The position numbers and the translations under genes were made by a program. Positions 30,588 to 40,533 of a DNA stretch of 64,000 nucleotides are shown here, piece by piece. Source of the stretch: Pseudomonas brassicacearum (GTDB lineage Bacteria; Pseudomonadota; Gammaproteobacteria; Pseudomonadales; Pseudomonadaceae); NCBI RefSeq assembly GCF_009601685.2, contig NZ_CP045701.2:5146001-5210000 (forward strand), written 5' to 3'. The notes under the pieces are model-generated. The model ran no database searches, was not told the origin of the DNA, and saw nothing but the letters and a program-made list of their open reading frames with translations. The number at the start of each line of letters is the position of its first letter. The stretch's first letter is position 1.

Positions 30588-31061
30588 TCACTGTCCCTCC
30601 AGCAACGCGCGCAGCATCCACGCGGTCTTTTCGTGAACCTGCATGCGCTGGGTCAGCAAGTCGGCGGTGGGCTCATCGCTGACCTTGTCCAATAAAGGAA
30701 AGATGCCACGGGCCGTACGCGTTACCGCTTCCTGACCCTCGACCAGCTGCCGGATCATGTCTTCGGCACCCGGCACCCCTTCCTCTTCCTTAATAGAAGA
30801 CAAGCGCGCGTACACCGAGTAGGCCCCTGGGGCCGGGAAACCCAGGGCGCGAATTCGCTCGGCAATCAGATCCACCGCCAGGGCCAGCTCATTGTATTGC
30901 TCCTCGAACATCAGGTGCAGGGTCCGAAACATGGGCCCTGTGACGTTCCAGTGGAAATTGTGGGTCTTGAGATACAGCACATAGGTGTCCGACAGCAGGC
31001 GCGAAAGCCCGTCGACGATGGACTTGCGGTCTTCTTCACTGATACCGATATCAATTGCCAT
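30588..31061 (-). CDS. dps: Dps-family DNA-protection ferritin
   Basis: 157 residues. The inter-subunit ferroxidase ligands are visible: His in NFHWNVTGP, then [22 protein letters not shown] with the conserved H, E and D. It stores iron and protects DNA under oxidative stress or starvation. Alone between an RHH gene and a divergent cold-shock fusion gene. Confidence 0.95.
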   Translation of the reverse strand: MAIDIGISEEDRKSIVDGLSRLLSDTYVLYLKTHNFHWNVTGPMFRTLHLMFEEQYNELALAVDLIAERIRALGFPAPGAYSVYARLSSIKEEEGVPGAEDMIRQLVEGQEAVTRTARGIFPLLDKVSDEPTADLLTQRMQVHEKTAWMLRALLEGQ

Positions 31062-31456
31062 GTTGGTTGATCTCCTGACGGTGATGAATTCGACAACGCC
31101 CCAAACTCTAGTGGTTTTGGCCGCCTATGGCCTGCGACAGATCGCCAGCCCTCCTGAACCGACAAGCCAGGACAGCGAGCGGTTCCGACGCCCCGTAGGA
31201 TTCAACGCCGTTTGCCTGGCACCTTCAAGCAGCGGCTGGTCTTTTCTGGCCGACGAACAGCGCGGTACGCGCCCGTAACGAGTTTGAGAAGGCCGGGGCT
31301 TTGCTGTTAAATAGGCAGTGTGTCGCTACGCTTATTTTCCCGGGTGTGGCGCATAGGCTGATTCGGGTACGTGTCCAACGCCTCTCATTGTTTCGAAGCG
31401 AACCGCCCCCGACCAGCTCTTCCTTAGTGATCTGTCTTAACCGTGAGCCAATCAAA
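31062..31456. other. Divergent intergenic region dps / membrane cold-shock gene
   Basis: 395 bp with no gene that I can support. It must carry the dps promoter (minus) and the promoter and long leader of the cold-shock fusion (plus). No obvious OxyR site or terminator was recognised. Confidence 0.4.
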
Positions 31457-32062
31457 ATGTTGAAAATCGTCCACTTGCTAATGGGCGCAGCTGCCCTGCT
31501 GCTGTCCTTCATCCCTAGCCTGGGTTCCGAAGCCACACCTTACCTGCAACACCCCGATGCACTGTACCTGGCCTTTTTCGGCCTGCTCAACCTGACCCTT
31601 GCACCCGTCATCCCTTACTGGAACAAAGGTCCACGTCACCAACTGCAAAACCTGGTCAGCGTCCTGCTGGTGCTGGCCGTTGCCCTGCAAACCCTGGCCC
31701 TGCTGGCGCCTATGCCGCAAATCGGTGGTCAACCGGCCATTGTGTTCAGCCTGGGTGCAGCACTGCTCGCCGTGGCACTGCACCTGGCCGTCAGCTTCTA
31801 CAAGAAGTCGGCGCCGGCCGCCGCTGCGCAGAACTACGACATGTCCAACCGCGATACCGGCACGGTGAAGTGGTTCAACACCTCCAAAGGGTTCGGCTTC
31901 ATCTCCCGCGACTCCGGCGATGACATTTTCGTGCATTTCCGGGCCATTCGTGGCGAAGGCCATCGCGTCCTGGTGGAAGGCCAGCGCGTGGAGTTCTCCG
32001 TGATGAACCGCGACAAGGGCCTGCAGGCCGAAGATGTGATCGCCGCGCTGCCGCGCCGCTGA
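31457..32062 (+). CDS. Membrane protein with C-terminal cold-shock domain
   Basis: 201 residues. Four hydrophobic segments (about 1-20, 36-52, 66-85, 93-114) are followed by a short Ala linker and a complete cold-shock domain (134-201) with RNP1 KGFGFIS and RNP2 IFVHFRAI. This tethers a nucleic-acid-binding domain to the inner membrane. An internal ATG at 31841 ([13 protein letters not shown]) would make a free 73-residue Csp, though no strong ribosome site precedes it. ATG 31457 is the start giving the full first membrane segment. Confidence 0.88.
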   Translation: MLKIVHLLMGAAALLLSFIPSLGSEATPYLQHPDALYLAFFGLLNLTLAPVIPYWNKGPRHQLQNLVSVLLVLAVALQTLALLAPMPQIGGQPAIVFSLGAALLAVALHLAVSFYKKSAPAAAAQNYDMSNRDTGTVKWFNTSKGFGFISRDSGDDIFVHFRAIRGEGHRVLVEGQRVEFSVMNRDKGLQAEDVIAALPRR

Positions 32063-32071
32063 TCCAAGCGT

Positions 32072-32110
32072 AAAAAAACCGCGATGCAGCCTGGCTGCTC
32101 GCGGTTTTTT
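32072..32110. terminator. Bidirectional terminator
   Basis: A long stem AAACCGCGA plus GCAGCC, with complements GGCTGC and TCGCGGTTT, flanked by A and T runs. It lies between the plus-strand cold-shock fusion and the minus-strand slyX and can serve both. Confidence 0.9.
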
Positions 32111-32139
32111 ATTGCCCGTCAAACGGGAGTCGGGCTCAA

Positions 32140-32346
32140 TCAGTAGTGAGGAGGCGGTGCCTCTTCTTCGAACGACTCGAACTGCCCGGCCATTTCTTCC
32201 TGGCGCTTGAGCAACGCCGCCATCTGCAGCTGCAGACGCTCGACGACCCGCTGTTGCTCCACAAGTACATCATTCAATGCCTGGATGGTGTCATCCTGAA
32301 ACGCCAAGCGGCTTTCCAGATCGGTCACGCGGTCTTCAAGGTTCAT
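32140..32346 (-). CDS. slyX: SlyX family protein
   Basis: A 68-residue coiled-coil protein, [21 protein letters not shown]..., with the conserved C-terminal PPHY. Function unknown. It follows the HIT gene by 3 bp. Confidence 0.93.
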   Translation of the reverse strand: MNLEDRVTDLESRLAFQDDTIQALNDVLVEQQRVVERLQLQMAALLKRQEEMAGQFESFEEEAPPPHY

Positions 32347-32349
32347 GAT

Positions 32350-32775
32350 TCAGCCCTCCAGAAACTTGAAATCATCGGTCAAGGCCACTCGCAACCGTTC
32401 ACGAATCGCCGCGACCTGCCCTGCATTATAAGGCTGCGCCGGGTGCTTGCCCCAGACCGGCGCAGGCCAGGCGGCATCATCACGCCTACGCACGATGACA
32501 TGCATGTGCAATTGACTGACGACGTTACCCAGGGTTGCAACGTTCATCTTGTCGGCATCGAACGAATCCTTGAGGGTTTCGGCCAGCGCCGTGGTTTCTT
32601 TCCACAGCTGCTGCTGATCAGCGTCATCCAATTGAAACAATTCGCTGATATCTTCCCGCCGCGGTACGAGAATGAACCACGGGTAGTTCGAATCGTTGGA
32701 CAAGAGCAACCGGCACAACGGGAAATCACCGATGGGCAATGTGTCTTGTTGCAGTCGTGGATCTAAAGCGAACAC
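32350..32775 (-). CDS. HIT-domain protein
   Basis: 141 residues of the histidine-triad superfamily. The motif reads QLHMH (88-92), so the first His of the usual HxHxH is Gln, while the central nucleophile His90 and His92 are kept. Likely a nucleotide hydrolase or transferase on an AMP-type substrate. It starts at GTG 32775 behind a GAGGAG ribosome site. Confidence 0.88.
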   Translation of the reverse strand: MFALDPRLQQDTLPIGDFPLCRLLLSNDSNYPWFILVPRREDISELFQLDDADQQQLWKETTALAETLKDSFDADKMNVATLGNVVSQLHMHVIVRRRDDAAWPAPVWGKHPAQPYNAGQVAAIRERLRVALTDDFKFLEG

Positions 32776-33661
32776 CGCGGGTACTCCTCGCTCGTTATCG
32801 GTTCTGCCCGGTTGGCGGCCCGCAGGCCTGCACCGGACTCAGATACGCAGCATACCTTCGAACGCGGGATCGATCACGGCGTACCGTCCGGACACACGGC
32901 CTTCGAATGATTTTTTTCAACGCACGGCATCAACCTGTGCATGCAGGCGCACCAACACAGCGCAAGCGACACGACACGCTCCTGACAGGACCGTGCCAGG
33001 GCTCGGGAAAGGCATCGAGGCTGGAAAATTTTCGTACAGCTTGAAAATTTTTTGCACCAAAACAGCACAGTGCGTCTACGCTCAGTGCACAAAGTATCCG
33101 TGATTTACTCACTGGGTAGGGTGAACCGGTAACGTTTTTGGTTGTCTCGCCACGTTTGTCGGCGTCAAACACGAGAGCCGCACACGAGTCAACCCTATTT
33201 AAAACAAGGCCTTTGGGGCCCGGTTTCATGAGGTTTCACCGCTTCAATCGGTAAGATGTGAAAAAAATGTAAACGAAAATCGGGTTTGAGCATGCTTGTT
33301 GCATTCATCCCCGCACTGTCCAAAGGTCTCGCCGGAAGCGGGAACCTGCCGACATACAAATTAAAGTGGCAAGGCTGCCCTCAGGAGCTTCAAGCGCGGT
33401 AATGACGGACTCTTTACACCGATGCCGGAAAAGAAAAACAACATTAGAGTTGTGAACACGGTTGCGTCGGATGAGCTGAATACGACATGGATCGAGCCAT
33501 TGGCGACATGGTCGTAAAGAAGCTGAAAGGTTGAATGGGCAAGTATCGCCAATAATGTCGGCGTGATATAAGTTTGCGCCGACACAAAAAGAAAGAGCCG
33601 CCCAGATAAAAAAACAGGTGGGACGGCAGTACTCTTCTAAAAACCAAAGGAGCAAATCACG
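32776..33661. other. Long gene-free region before the porin gene
   Basis: 886 bp without a gene I can support on either strand; short open frames here lack ribosome sites and family features. The right part is AT-richer and probably holds the promoter and leader of the porin gene, ending in a clear AAAGGAG ribosome site (33647-33653). It could also hide a small RNA. Confidence 0.4.
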
Positions 33662-34936
33662 ATGCGCGTGATGAAGTGGAGCATGATCGCACTGGCTGTA
33701 TCGGCCAGCGTTTCGCAGTTCGCAATGGCCTCTTCCCAGGAAGAATCCAAGGGCTTTTTTGAAGATCAGAGCCTGAATGTCAAAAGTCGTATGCTGTACA
33801 TGAACCGTGATTTCAAACACGGTGAATCCAACAGCCAGTCCACCCCTAACAAAACTCGTAAAAAAGGTTATCGCGAAGAAACAGGCCTGGGTGTACAGGC
33901 TGTTTACGAGTCGGGCTTTACCCAAGGCACCATTGGTTTTGGTCTGGACGCGCTGGCTAATGGCATGGTCAAACTGGACAGCGGCGCCGGTCGTACCGGT
34001 AACGGCATGTTCGGCAAGGATAGCGAAGGCCATCCGGAAGACACCCAATCCAGCGCTGGCGGCGCGGTCAAGTTCCGTTTCTCCGACACTGTTCTGAAGT
34101 ACGGCAACCAGTACGTTGCCAGTCCAGTCTTCTCTACAGACGACAGCCGTCTGCTGCCAGAAGTCGCCACCGGTACTTTGATCACCAGCAAGGAAATCAA
34201 AGGTCTCGAATTGAGCGCCGGTCGCTTCACTGCCATGCGTGACCAGGACCAAATGGGCCGCGACAGCCTCGGCTTGAAGACGGCTGACATTGCCGGTGCA
34301 ACCTACCAGTTCACTGACAACTTTGTAGCCGGTGTAGCTGCTTCCGACATCGAAGACTACTACAAGAAAAAGTACCTGAACCTGAACTACACCATGCCGA
34401 TCAGCGAGGATCAGTCCCTGAACCTCGACTTCAACGGCTATGACAGCAAAAGCCAAGGTCAGGAGCTGGACGGTGACGTTGACAACCGCATCTGGTCCCT
34501 CGCGGCAGCCTATAGCGTCGGCGCTCACAAGTTCACCTTGGCGCACCAACGCTCCTCGGGTGATAGCGGCTATAAGTACGGCGCAGTAGACGGCGGTGGC
34601 ACTATCTTCCTCGCCAACTCCATCCAATACTCCGACTTCAACGGTGAGGACGAGCGCTCCTGGCAAGCTCGCTACGACCTGAACATGAAGTCCTACGGCG
34701 TTCCTGGCCTGAGCTTCATGACTCGCTACGTCAAAGGCGACAACATCACCACTGCTTCCGGTGAAGGTAAAGAGCATGAGTTCGACTTCGAGACCAAGTA
34801 CGTTCTGCAAAGCGGCCCAGCGAAAGACCTGTCCCTCCGCATTCGTAGCGCAATCGCTCGTTCGAACAATGCCTATGATGGTGGTAACGTCAACGACTTC
34901 CGCTTCATCGTCGAATACCCACTGAGCATCTTGTAA
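33662..34936 (+). CDS. OprD-family outer-membrane porin
   Basis: 424 residues with a signal peptide (about 1-23, ending FAMA). The beta-barrel has the OprD-family start FFEDQSLNVKSRMLYMNRDF and repeats of alternating strands, ending in VEYPLSIL. OprD/Occ porins admit amino acids, peptides or aromatic acids. The closest named type may be OprE or OprQ, but the substrate is unknown. Codon choice is less GC-rich than neighbours, as expected of a very highly expressed protein. Strong ribosome site and terminator. Confidence 0.92.
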   Translation: MRVMKWSMIALAVSASVSQFAMASSQEESKGFFEDQSLNVKSRMLYMNRDFKHGESNSQSTPNKTRKKGYREETGLGVQAVYESGFTQGTIGFGLDALANGMVKLDSGAGRTGNGMFGKDSEGHPEDTQSSAGGAVKFRFSDTVLKYGNQYVASPVFSTDDSRLLPEVATGTLITSKEIKGLELSAGRFTAMRDQDQMGRDSLGLKTADIAGATYQFTDNFVAGVAASDIEDYYKKKYLNLNYTMPISEDQSLNLDFNGYDSKSQGQELDGDVDNRIWSLAAAYSVGAHKFTLAHQRSSGDSGYKYGAVDGGGTIFLANSIQYSDFNGEDERSWQARYDLNMKSYGVPGLSFMTRYVKGDNITTASGEGKEHEFDFETKYVLQSGPAKDLSLRIRSAIARSNNAYDGGNVNDFRFIVEYPLSIL

Positions 34937-34971
34937 TTCAGTGCTAATTCGATAGCTGCACCGTAACAAAC

Positions 34972-35008
34972 AAAAACCGCTCACCTGAATCAGGTGAGCG
35001 GTTTTTTT
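34972..35008 (+). terminator. Terminator of the porin gene
   Basis: Stem ACCGCTCACCTGA with its complement TCAGGTGAGCGGT, then seven T residues; 36 bp after the stop codon. Confidence 0.95.
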
Positions 35009-35084
35009 GTGTTTATGGCATGTCAGTTTAAAGCAACTTTGTAATTAGCAAGCTAACTAACAATAATCCCATACAGTCAAAACG

Positions 35085-35927
35085 TTACTGTGCAGCACCT
35101 TCGTGGACCATACGAATAACACGTTGTGGGAACGGAATATCAATCCCCGCGTCCTTCAAACGATCGCGCGCCTGTTCATTGAGCATGAACATGACATCCC
35201 AATAATCAGCCGTCTTGACCCATATCCGCAGTGACACAGTGATAGAGCTGTCGCCCAAGGTAGAAATCACTGCTTGCGGGGCCGGATCAGCCAGCACGCG
35301 CTCATCCTTGGCCAGCGCCAGCAACACTTCCCGGGCCTTTTGCAGGTCGGCCTGGTAATCCACGCCGACATCGAACACCACCTTGCGGGTCGGCTGGCGA
35401 TTGGTGTTGGTGATGATGCCGTTCGACAGATTGCCGTTTGGCACGATGACAGTCTTGTTGTCACCGGTGCGAATCACCGTGTGGAAGATCTGGATGCTGT
35501 CGACCGTACCGGCCACACCTTGGGCTTCGATCCAGTCGCCGATGCGGAACGGACGGAACAGCAGGATCAGCACGCCGCCGGCGAAGTTCGCCAGGCTGCC
35601 CTGCAAGGCCAGGCCAATCGCCAGGCCGGCGGCACCGATGGCGGCGACGAACGAAGTGGTTTCCACACCGATCATCGAAGCGACGCTGACGATGAGCAAT
35701 ATCTTCAGAATGACGTTGGCCAGGGTACTGATAAACCCTTGCAATGCCAGGTCGGCGTTACGCAGGGCCAGCAGCGCGCCCAGTTTGCGTGTCACTTTGT
35801 TGATCAACCACCAGCCGATGGCCAGGGTGATGACCGCCAGCAGCACGCGGCTGCCGTATTCCATGATCATGGGGATCCAGGCCTGGGAAGCCCTGACCAG
35901 GTTGTCCACTTCAGCATTCAAGTCCAT
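35085..35927 (-). CDS. mscS: Small-conductance mechanosensitive channel MscS family
   Basis: 280 residues, the E. coli MscS length. Three membrane segments (about 22-45, 65-88, 92-115); the third has the pore-lining Gly/Ala pattern (AAIGAAGLAIGLALQGSL). The beta domain carries FRIGDWIEAQGVAGTV. It releases solutes at hypo-osmotic shock. Confidence 0.94.
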   Translation of the reverse strand: MDLNAEVDNLVRASQAWIPMIMEYGSRVLLAVITLAIGWWLINKVTRKLGALLALRNADLALQGFISTLANVILKILLIVSVASMIGVETTSFVAAIGAAGLAIGLALQGSLANFAGGVLILLFRPFRIGDWIEAQGVAGTVDSIQIFHTVIRTGDNKTVIVPNGNLSNGIITNTNRQPTRKVVFDVGVDYQADLQKAREVLLALAKDERVLADPAPQAVISTLGDSSITVSLRIWVKTADYWDVMFMLNEQARDRLKDAGIDIPFPQRVIRMVHEGAAQ

Positions 35928-36051
35928 CTAACTCTCCTTATTTCTGTTGCACGCGGCATCTCTGACGAAGAAACCTGGGAGCTGCATAGAAGCCCCATAT
36001 AGAAGCCCTGTAGAGCCCTGTAGGAGCCCCGTAGAAGCCGTGTAGGAGCTG

Positions 36052-36165
36052 TGTAGGAGCTGTCGAGTGCAACGAGGCTGCGATCTTTCCCCAGACACTT
36101 GAGTCTCAAGCGAACGATCAAAAGATCAAAAGATCAAAAGATCGCAGCCTCCGGCAGCTCCTACA
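36052..36165. repeat. Hairpin repeat, copy E
   Basis: Inner element with GATCAAAA units repeated three times in the loop. To its left (about 35985-36060) are degenerate tandem copies of CTGTAGGAGC-like units, looking like serial duplication of the end sequence. Confidence 0.8.
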
Positions 36166-36203
36166 CAAGCCCCCCGTCACAGAATTTCCATACAACCGAA
36201 GTA

Positions 36204-36689
36204 TCAGTCGCGGAAGTTGTTGAATTGCAGCGGCATGCCGAATTCCTTGCCCCGCAGTGCCGCAATGGCTTCCTGCAAGTCGTCACGCTTTTTGCCGGTG
36301 ACCCGCACCTGCTCGCCCTGGATGGCGGCTTGCACCTTGAGCTTGGCGTCCTTGATATGAGCGACGATCTTCTTCGCCAGTTCCTTGTCGATGCCTTCCT
36401 TGAGCACGGCTTCCTGTTTCATCAGCTTGCCCGAGGCATAGGCATCCTTGACCTCAAGGCACTGCACGTCGATCTTGCGCTTGACCAGGGCCAGCTTGAG
36501 GATCTCGATCATCGCCTCGAGCTGGAAGTCGGCCTCGGCGGTCAGGTTCACGGTCAGGTCTTTTTCCTTGAACTCGAAACTGCCCTTGCCCTTGAGGTCA
36601 TAACGACGGTCGAGTTCCTTGACGGCGTTTTCAACCGCGTTGGTGACTTCGTGCTTGTCCAGTTCGGATACCACGTCGAATGACGGCAT
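36204..36689 (-). CDS. YajQ family nucleotide-binding protein
   Basis: 161 residues starting [20 protein letters not shown], the YajQ signature. Some members bind cyclic di-GMP and modify transcription factor activity (Xanthomonas YajQ homologue). The role here is inferred only from family. Confidence 0.93.
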   Translation of the reverse strand: MPSFDVVSELDKHEVTNAVENAVKELDRRYDLKGKGSFEFKEKDLTVNLTAEADFQLEAMIEILKLALVKRKIDVQCLEVKDAYASGKLMKQEAVLKEGIDKELAKKIVAHIKDAKLKVQAAIQGEQVRVTGKKRDDLQEAIAALRGKEFGMPLQFNNFRD

Positions 36690-36768
36690 GTAGTGTTCTC
36701 CAAATAAAAAGGCGCGCCAGTATCAACGGCGCGCGCTTGGCTTGTGGTTAAAATCGGGCTCATTATAA

Positions 36769-37749
<981 letters not shown>

Positions 37750-37795
37750 GCAGCGGCTACGCTGGCCCTCGTGTTCCTTTTTAGCGACGAGTCTG

Positions 37796-39832
37796 ATGCC
37801 ATTGCGCCAGCGCCTTGAAAACCTCCCGGTCGGCCAGAAACTGCTGGCCGCCCTGTTGGTGTTGTTGACCACTGTCCTGCTAGTGGCCAACCTGACCTTT
37901 ATCAGCGCCGCCTACTACATTTCCCAGGAAAGCATGGCGCCCCAGGCCCTGCAGACCATTGGCCGACTGGTGGCCAACCCGAGCCTGATTTCCGACGCCC
38001 TGCAATCGCCACAAAGCGCCCAGCGCTTGCTCGATGAGCTCAACAGCTACGCACCGCTACGGGCGGCGGCGCTGTACGACGGCCAGGGCGAACGCCTGGC
38101 ACAACTGCAACAGGGCGAAAAGCTCAAGCTGCCGGACCAATACCGCAACATACAAGCCTGGCAGGCGGGCGAGTTTCGCAGCAACCAGATCATTACCCTG
38201 CCCCGTCCCGGCACGCTGCCCGGCCATCTGTTACTGGTGGCCAGCAGCGAATTGCCGACCGCGTTCTACACCGGCACCCTGACCGCCAGCCTCGGCATCC
38301 TGATTTTCAGCGTGTTGCTATGGCTGGTCATTGCCCAGCAGATCAAGCGCCTGATCACCCGGCCGATTCATCAACTCGAAGAACTGTCACGCCAGGTCAC
38401 CCGCGAAGAGAACTATGCCCTGCGTGCCGCACGCGGCAACCACGATGAGATCGGTAGCCTGGCCGAGGCGTTCAACACCATGCTCTCGCGGATCGAAGCC
38501 CGGGAACAGCAACTCAAGCGCGCGCGGGACGACTCCCAGGCCGCCTACGACCAGGCCCAGGGCCTGGCGGAAGAAACCCGCCATACCAATCGCAAGCTGG
38601 AGCTGGAAGTCCAGGTGCGCAGCAAGATCGAGAAAAAACTCACGGGCTTTCAGAATTACCTCAACAGCATCATCGACTCCATGCCCTCGGCGCTGATCGC
38701 CCTCGACGAACAGCTCTATGTCACCCAATGGAACCAGGAAGCCAGCGCCCTCTCCGGCACACGGCTGGACGAAGCGCTGAACCAGCCGATCTTCCTCGCC
38801 TTCGAACCGCTCAAACCCTACCTGCCGCAGCTCAAGCAGACCGTCGAGCAACACACAGTGGCCAAGATCGAACGCGTCACCTGGACCAAGGACGACGAAG
38901 CCCGGCATTACGCCCTCACCTTCTACCCACTGATGGGCGGCGCCGGGCGTGGCGTGGTCATCCGGATCGATGACATCACCCAGCGCCTGTCGCTGGAAGA
39001 AATGATGGTGCAATCGGAGAAAATGCTCTCGGTCGGCGGTCTCGCGGCGGGCATGGCCCATGAAATCAACAACCCGCTGGGGGCGATCCTGCACAACGTG
39101 CAGAACATCCGCCGACGCCTGTCGCCGGAGTTGCCCAAGAACCTCGAACAGGCCGAGCAACTGGGCATCGACCTGCCGGTGGTCAATCGTTACCTGCAGA
39201 GCCGGGAGATTCCGCAGTTGCTCGACGGCATCCAGCAGGCCGGCGCCCGGGCGGCGAAAATCGTCACCCACATGCTCAGCTTCAGTCGTCGCAGCACCCG
39301 GCAGATGGCGCCTTGCGACCTGCCGGCGCTGATCGACCAAGCGGTGGAAATCGCCGGCAACGACTTCGACCTGGCAATCGGTTTCGACTTCAAGGGCCAG
39401 GCGATCATTCGTCAATTCGACCCGAACCTGGGCCCGGTACCTGGCACGGCCAACGAATTGGAACAGGTGCTGCTCAACCTGCTGAAAAACGCCGCCCAAG
39501 CGATCCACCAACGCCAGGACGACAGCGAACCGGGGCGCATTATCCTGCGCACGCGGTTGAATCCTCCGTGGGCGGAAATCCAGGTCGAGGACAACGGCAT
39601 CGGCATGAGCGAGAACGTGCGCAAACGCACCTTCGAGCCTTTCTTCACCACCAAGGAGATAGGCCAGGGCACGGGCCTTGGCCTGTCGGTCTCGTATTTC
39701 ATCATCACCAACAACCACAAGGGCCAGATGGAAGTGCAGTCGGCGCCGGGCCAAGGCACCTGCTTCACCTTGCGCCTGCCCCTGGCGAGCACCCCGATGG
39801 TGCCGCAGGAAAACAAACAACTGGAGCGCTGA
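37796..39832 (+). CDS. Membrane sensor histidine kinase (HAMP-PAS)
   Basis: 678 residues. A membrane segment (about 17-40), a periplasmic sensor region (about 41-160), a second segment (about 163-187), HAMP (about 188-245), a coiled coil, PAS (about 285-400), a His-kinase domain with H-box GMAHEINNPLGAILHN, and an ATP-binding domain with NLLKNAAQAI, DNGIGM and GTGLGLSV. No response regulator gene is adjacent, so it is an orphan. ATG 37796 starts just before the first membrane segment. Its stop is 2 bp before the next gene. Confidence 0.92.
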   Translation: MPLRQRLENLPVGQKLLAALLVLLTTVLLVANLTFISAAYYISQESMAPQALQTIGRLVANPSLISDALQSPQSAQRLLDELNSYAPLRAAALYDGQGERLAQLQQGEKLKLPDQYRNIQAWQAGEFRSNQIITLPRPGTLPGHLLLVASSELPTAFYTGTLTASLGILIFSVLLWLVIAQQIKRLITRPIHQLEELSRQVTREENYALRAARGNHDEIGSLAEAFNTMLSRIEAREQQLKRARDDSQAAYDQAQGLAEETRHTNRKLELEVQVRSKIEKKLTGFQNYLNSIIDSMPSALIALDEQLYVTQWNQEASALSGTRLDEALNQPIFLAFEPLKPYLPQLKQTVEQHTVAKIERVTWTKDDEARHYALTFYPLMGGAGRGVVIRIDDITQRLSLEEMMVQSEKMLSVGGLAAGMAHEINNPLGAILHNVQNIRRRLSPELPKNLEQAEQLGIDLPVVNRYLQSREIPQLLDGIQQAGARAAKIVTHMLSFSRRSTRQMAPCDLPALIDQAVEIAGNDFDLAIGFDFKGQAIIRQFDPNLGPVPGTANELEQVLLNLLKNAAQAIHQRQDDSEPGRIILRTRLNPPWAEIQVEDNGIGMSENVRKRTFEPFFTTKEIGQGTGLGLSVSYFIITNNHKGQMEVQSAPGQGTCFTLRLPLASTPMVPQENKQLER

Positions 39833-39834
39833 GC

Positions 39835-40416
39835 ATGGGTTTTCGCCTGTCGAAGATTTACACCCGCACCGGCGACAAAGGTGAAACCGGGTTGGGCGAT
39901 GGTCGCCGCGTGGCGAAGGACCACCCACGGGTCGAAGCCATCGGCGAAGTGGATACGCTAAACAGCCAGCTGGGGTTGTTACTGGCCGGCCTGGCCGCTG
40001 AAACGGGTCGATACCCGGCACTGAAGGAGGTCATCGACGTGCTGACACCTTGTCAGCACCGGCTGTTCGATCTCGGCGGCGAACTGGCCATGCCGGCCTA
40101 TCAGGCGCTGAACATGGCAGAAGTCGAGCGACTGGAAACCGCGATTGATGTGTGGAACGAGGAATTGGGGCCGCTGGAAAATTTCATCCTGCCCGGCGGT
40201 TCGAGCTTGATTGCCCTGGCGCATGTCTGCCGCAGCCTGGCCCGCAGTGCCGAGCGGCGTTGCCAGCAATTGAACGCCATGGAGCCATTGGCCGGGCCAG
40301 GGCTGGCCTATATCAATCGGTTGTCGGACCTGCTGTTTGTGGCCGCGCGGATCATTGCCCGGCGGCAGGGGGTGGCTGAGGTACTTTGGGTGGCGGCGGC
40401 CAAGCCTGGGGACTGA
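39835..40416 (+). CDS. Cob(I)alamin adenosyltransferase, PduO type
   Basis: 193 residues. The ATP-binding N-terminus TRTGDKGETGLGDGRRVAKD and the conserved RSLARSAERR are diagnostic of the PduO/EutT-like family. It forms adenosylcobalamin from cob(I)alamin and ATP. The 2-bp gap to the kinase gene suggests coupled translation. Confidence 0.94.
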   Translation: MGFRLSKIYTRTGDKGETGLGDGRRVAKDHPRVEAIGEVDTLNSQLGLLLAGLAAETGRYPALKEVIDVLTPCQHRLFDLGGELAMPAYQALNMAEVERLETAIDVWNEELGPLENFILPGGSSLIALAHVCRSLARSAERRCQQLNAMEPLAGPGLAYINRLSDLLFVAARIIARRQGVAEVLWVAAAKPGD

Positions 40417-40434
40417 ATCGTTCCTGAGGCCGCC

Positions 40435-40509
40435 ATCGCGAGCAAGCTCGCTCCCACACTCGATCTTCGGCGTTCACAGCCTCCCTGTGGGAGCGGGCTT
40501 GCTCGCGAA
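40435..40509. repeat. REPIN (inverted pair of REP palindromes)
   Basis: TCGCGAGCAAGCTCGCTCCCA and its inverse GTGGGAGCGGGCTTGCTCGCG face each other across about 32 bp. Confidence 0.85.
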
Positions 40510-40533
40510 GGGGCCAGCAGCCACACCACAAAA

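Noticed and set aside
33361..33647. Small minus-strand frames in the porin leader
   Set aside because: No ribosome site, no family similarity, and overlapping frames on both strands.
33305..34984. Minus-strand frame opposite the porin gene
   Set aside because: It runs through the porin signal peptide region and terminator; no domain recognised.
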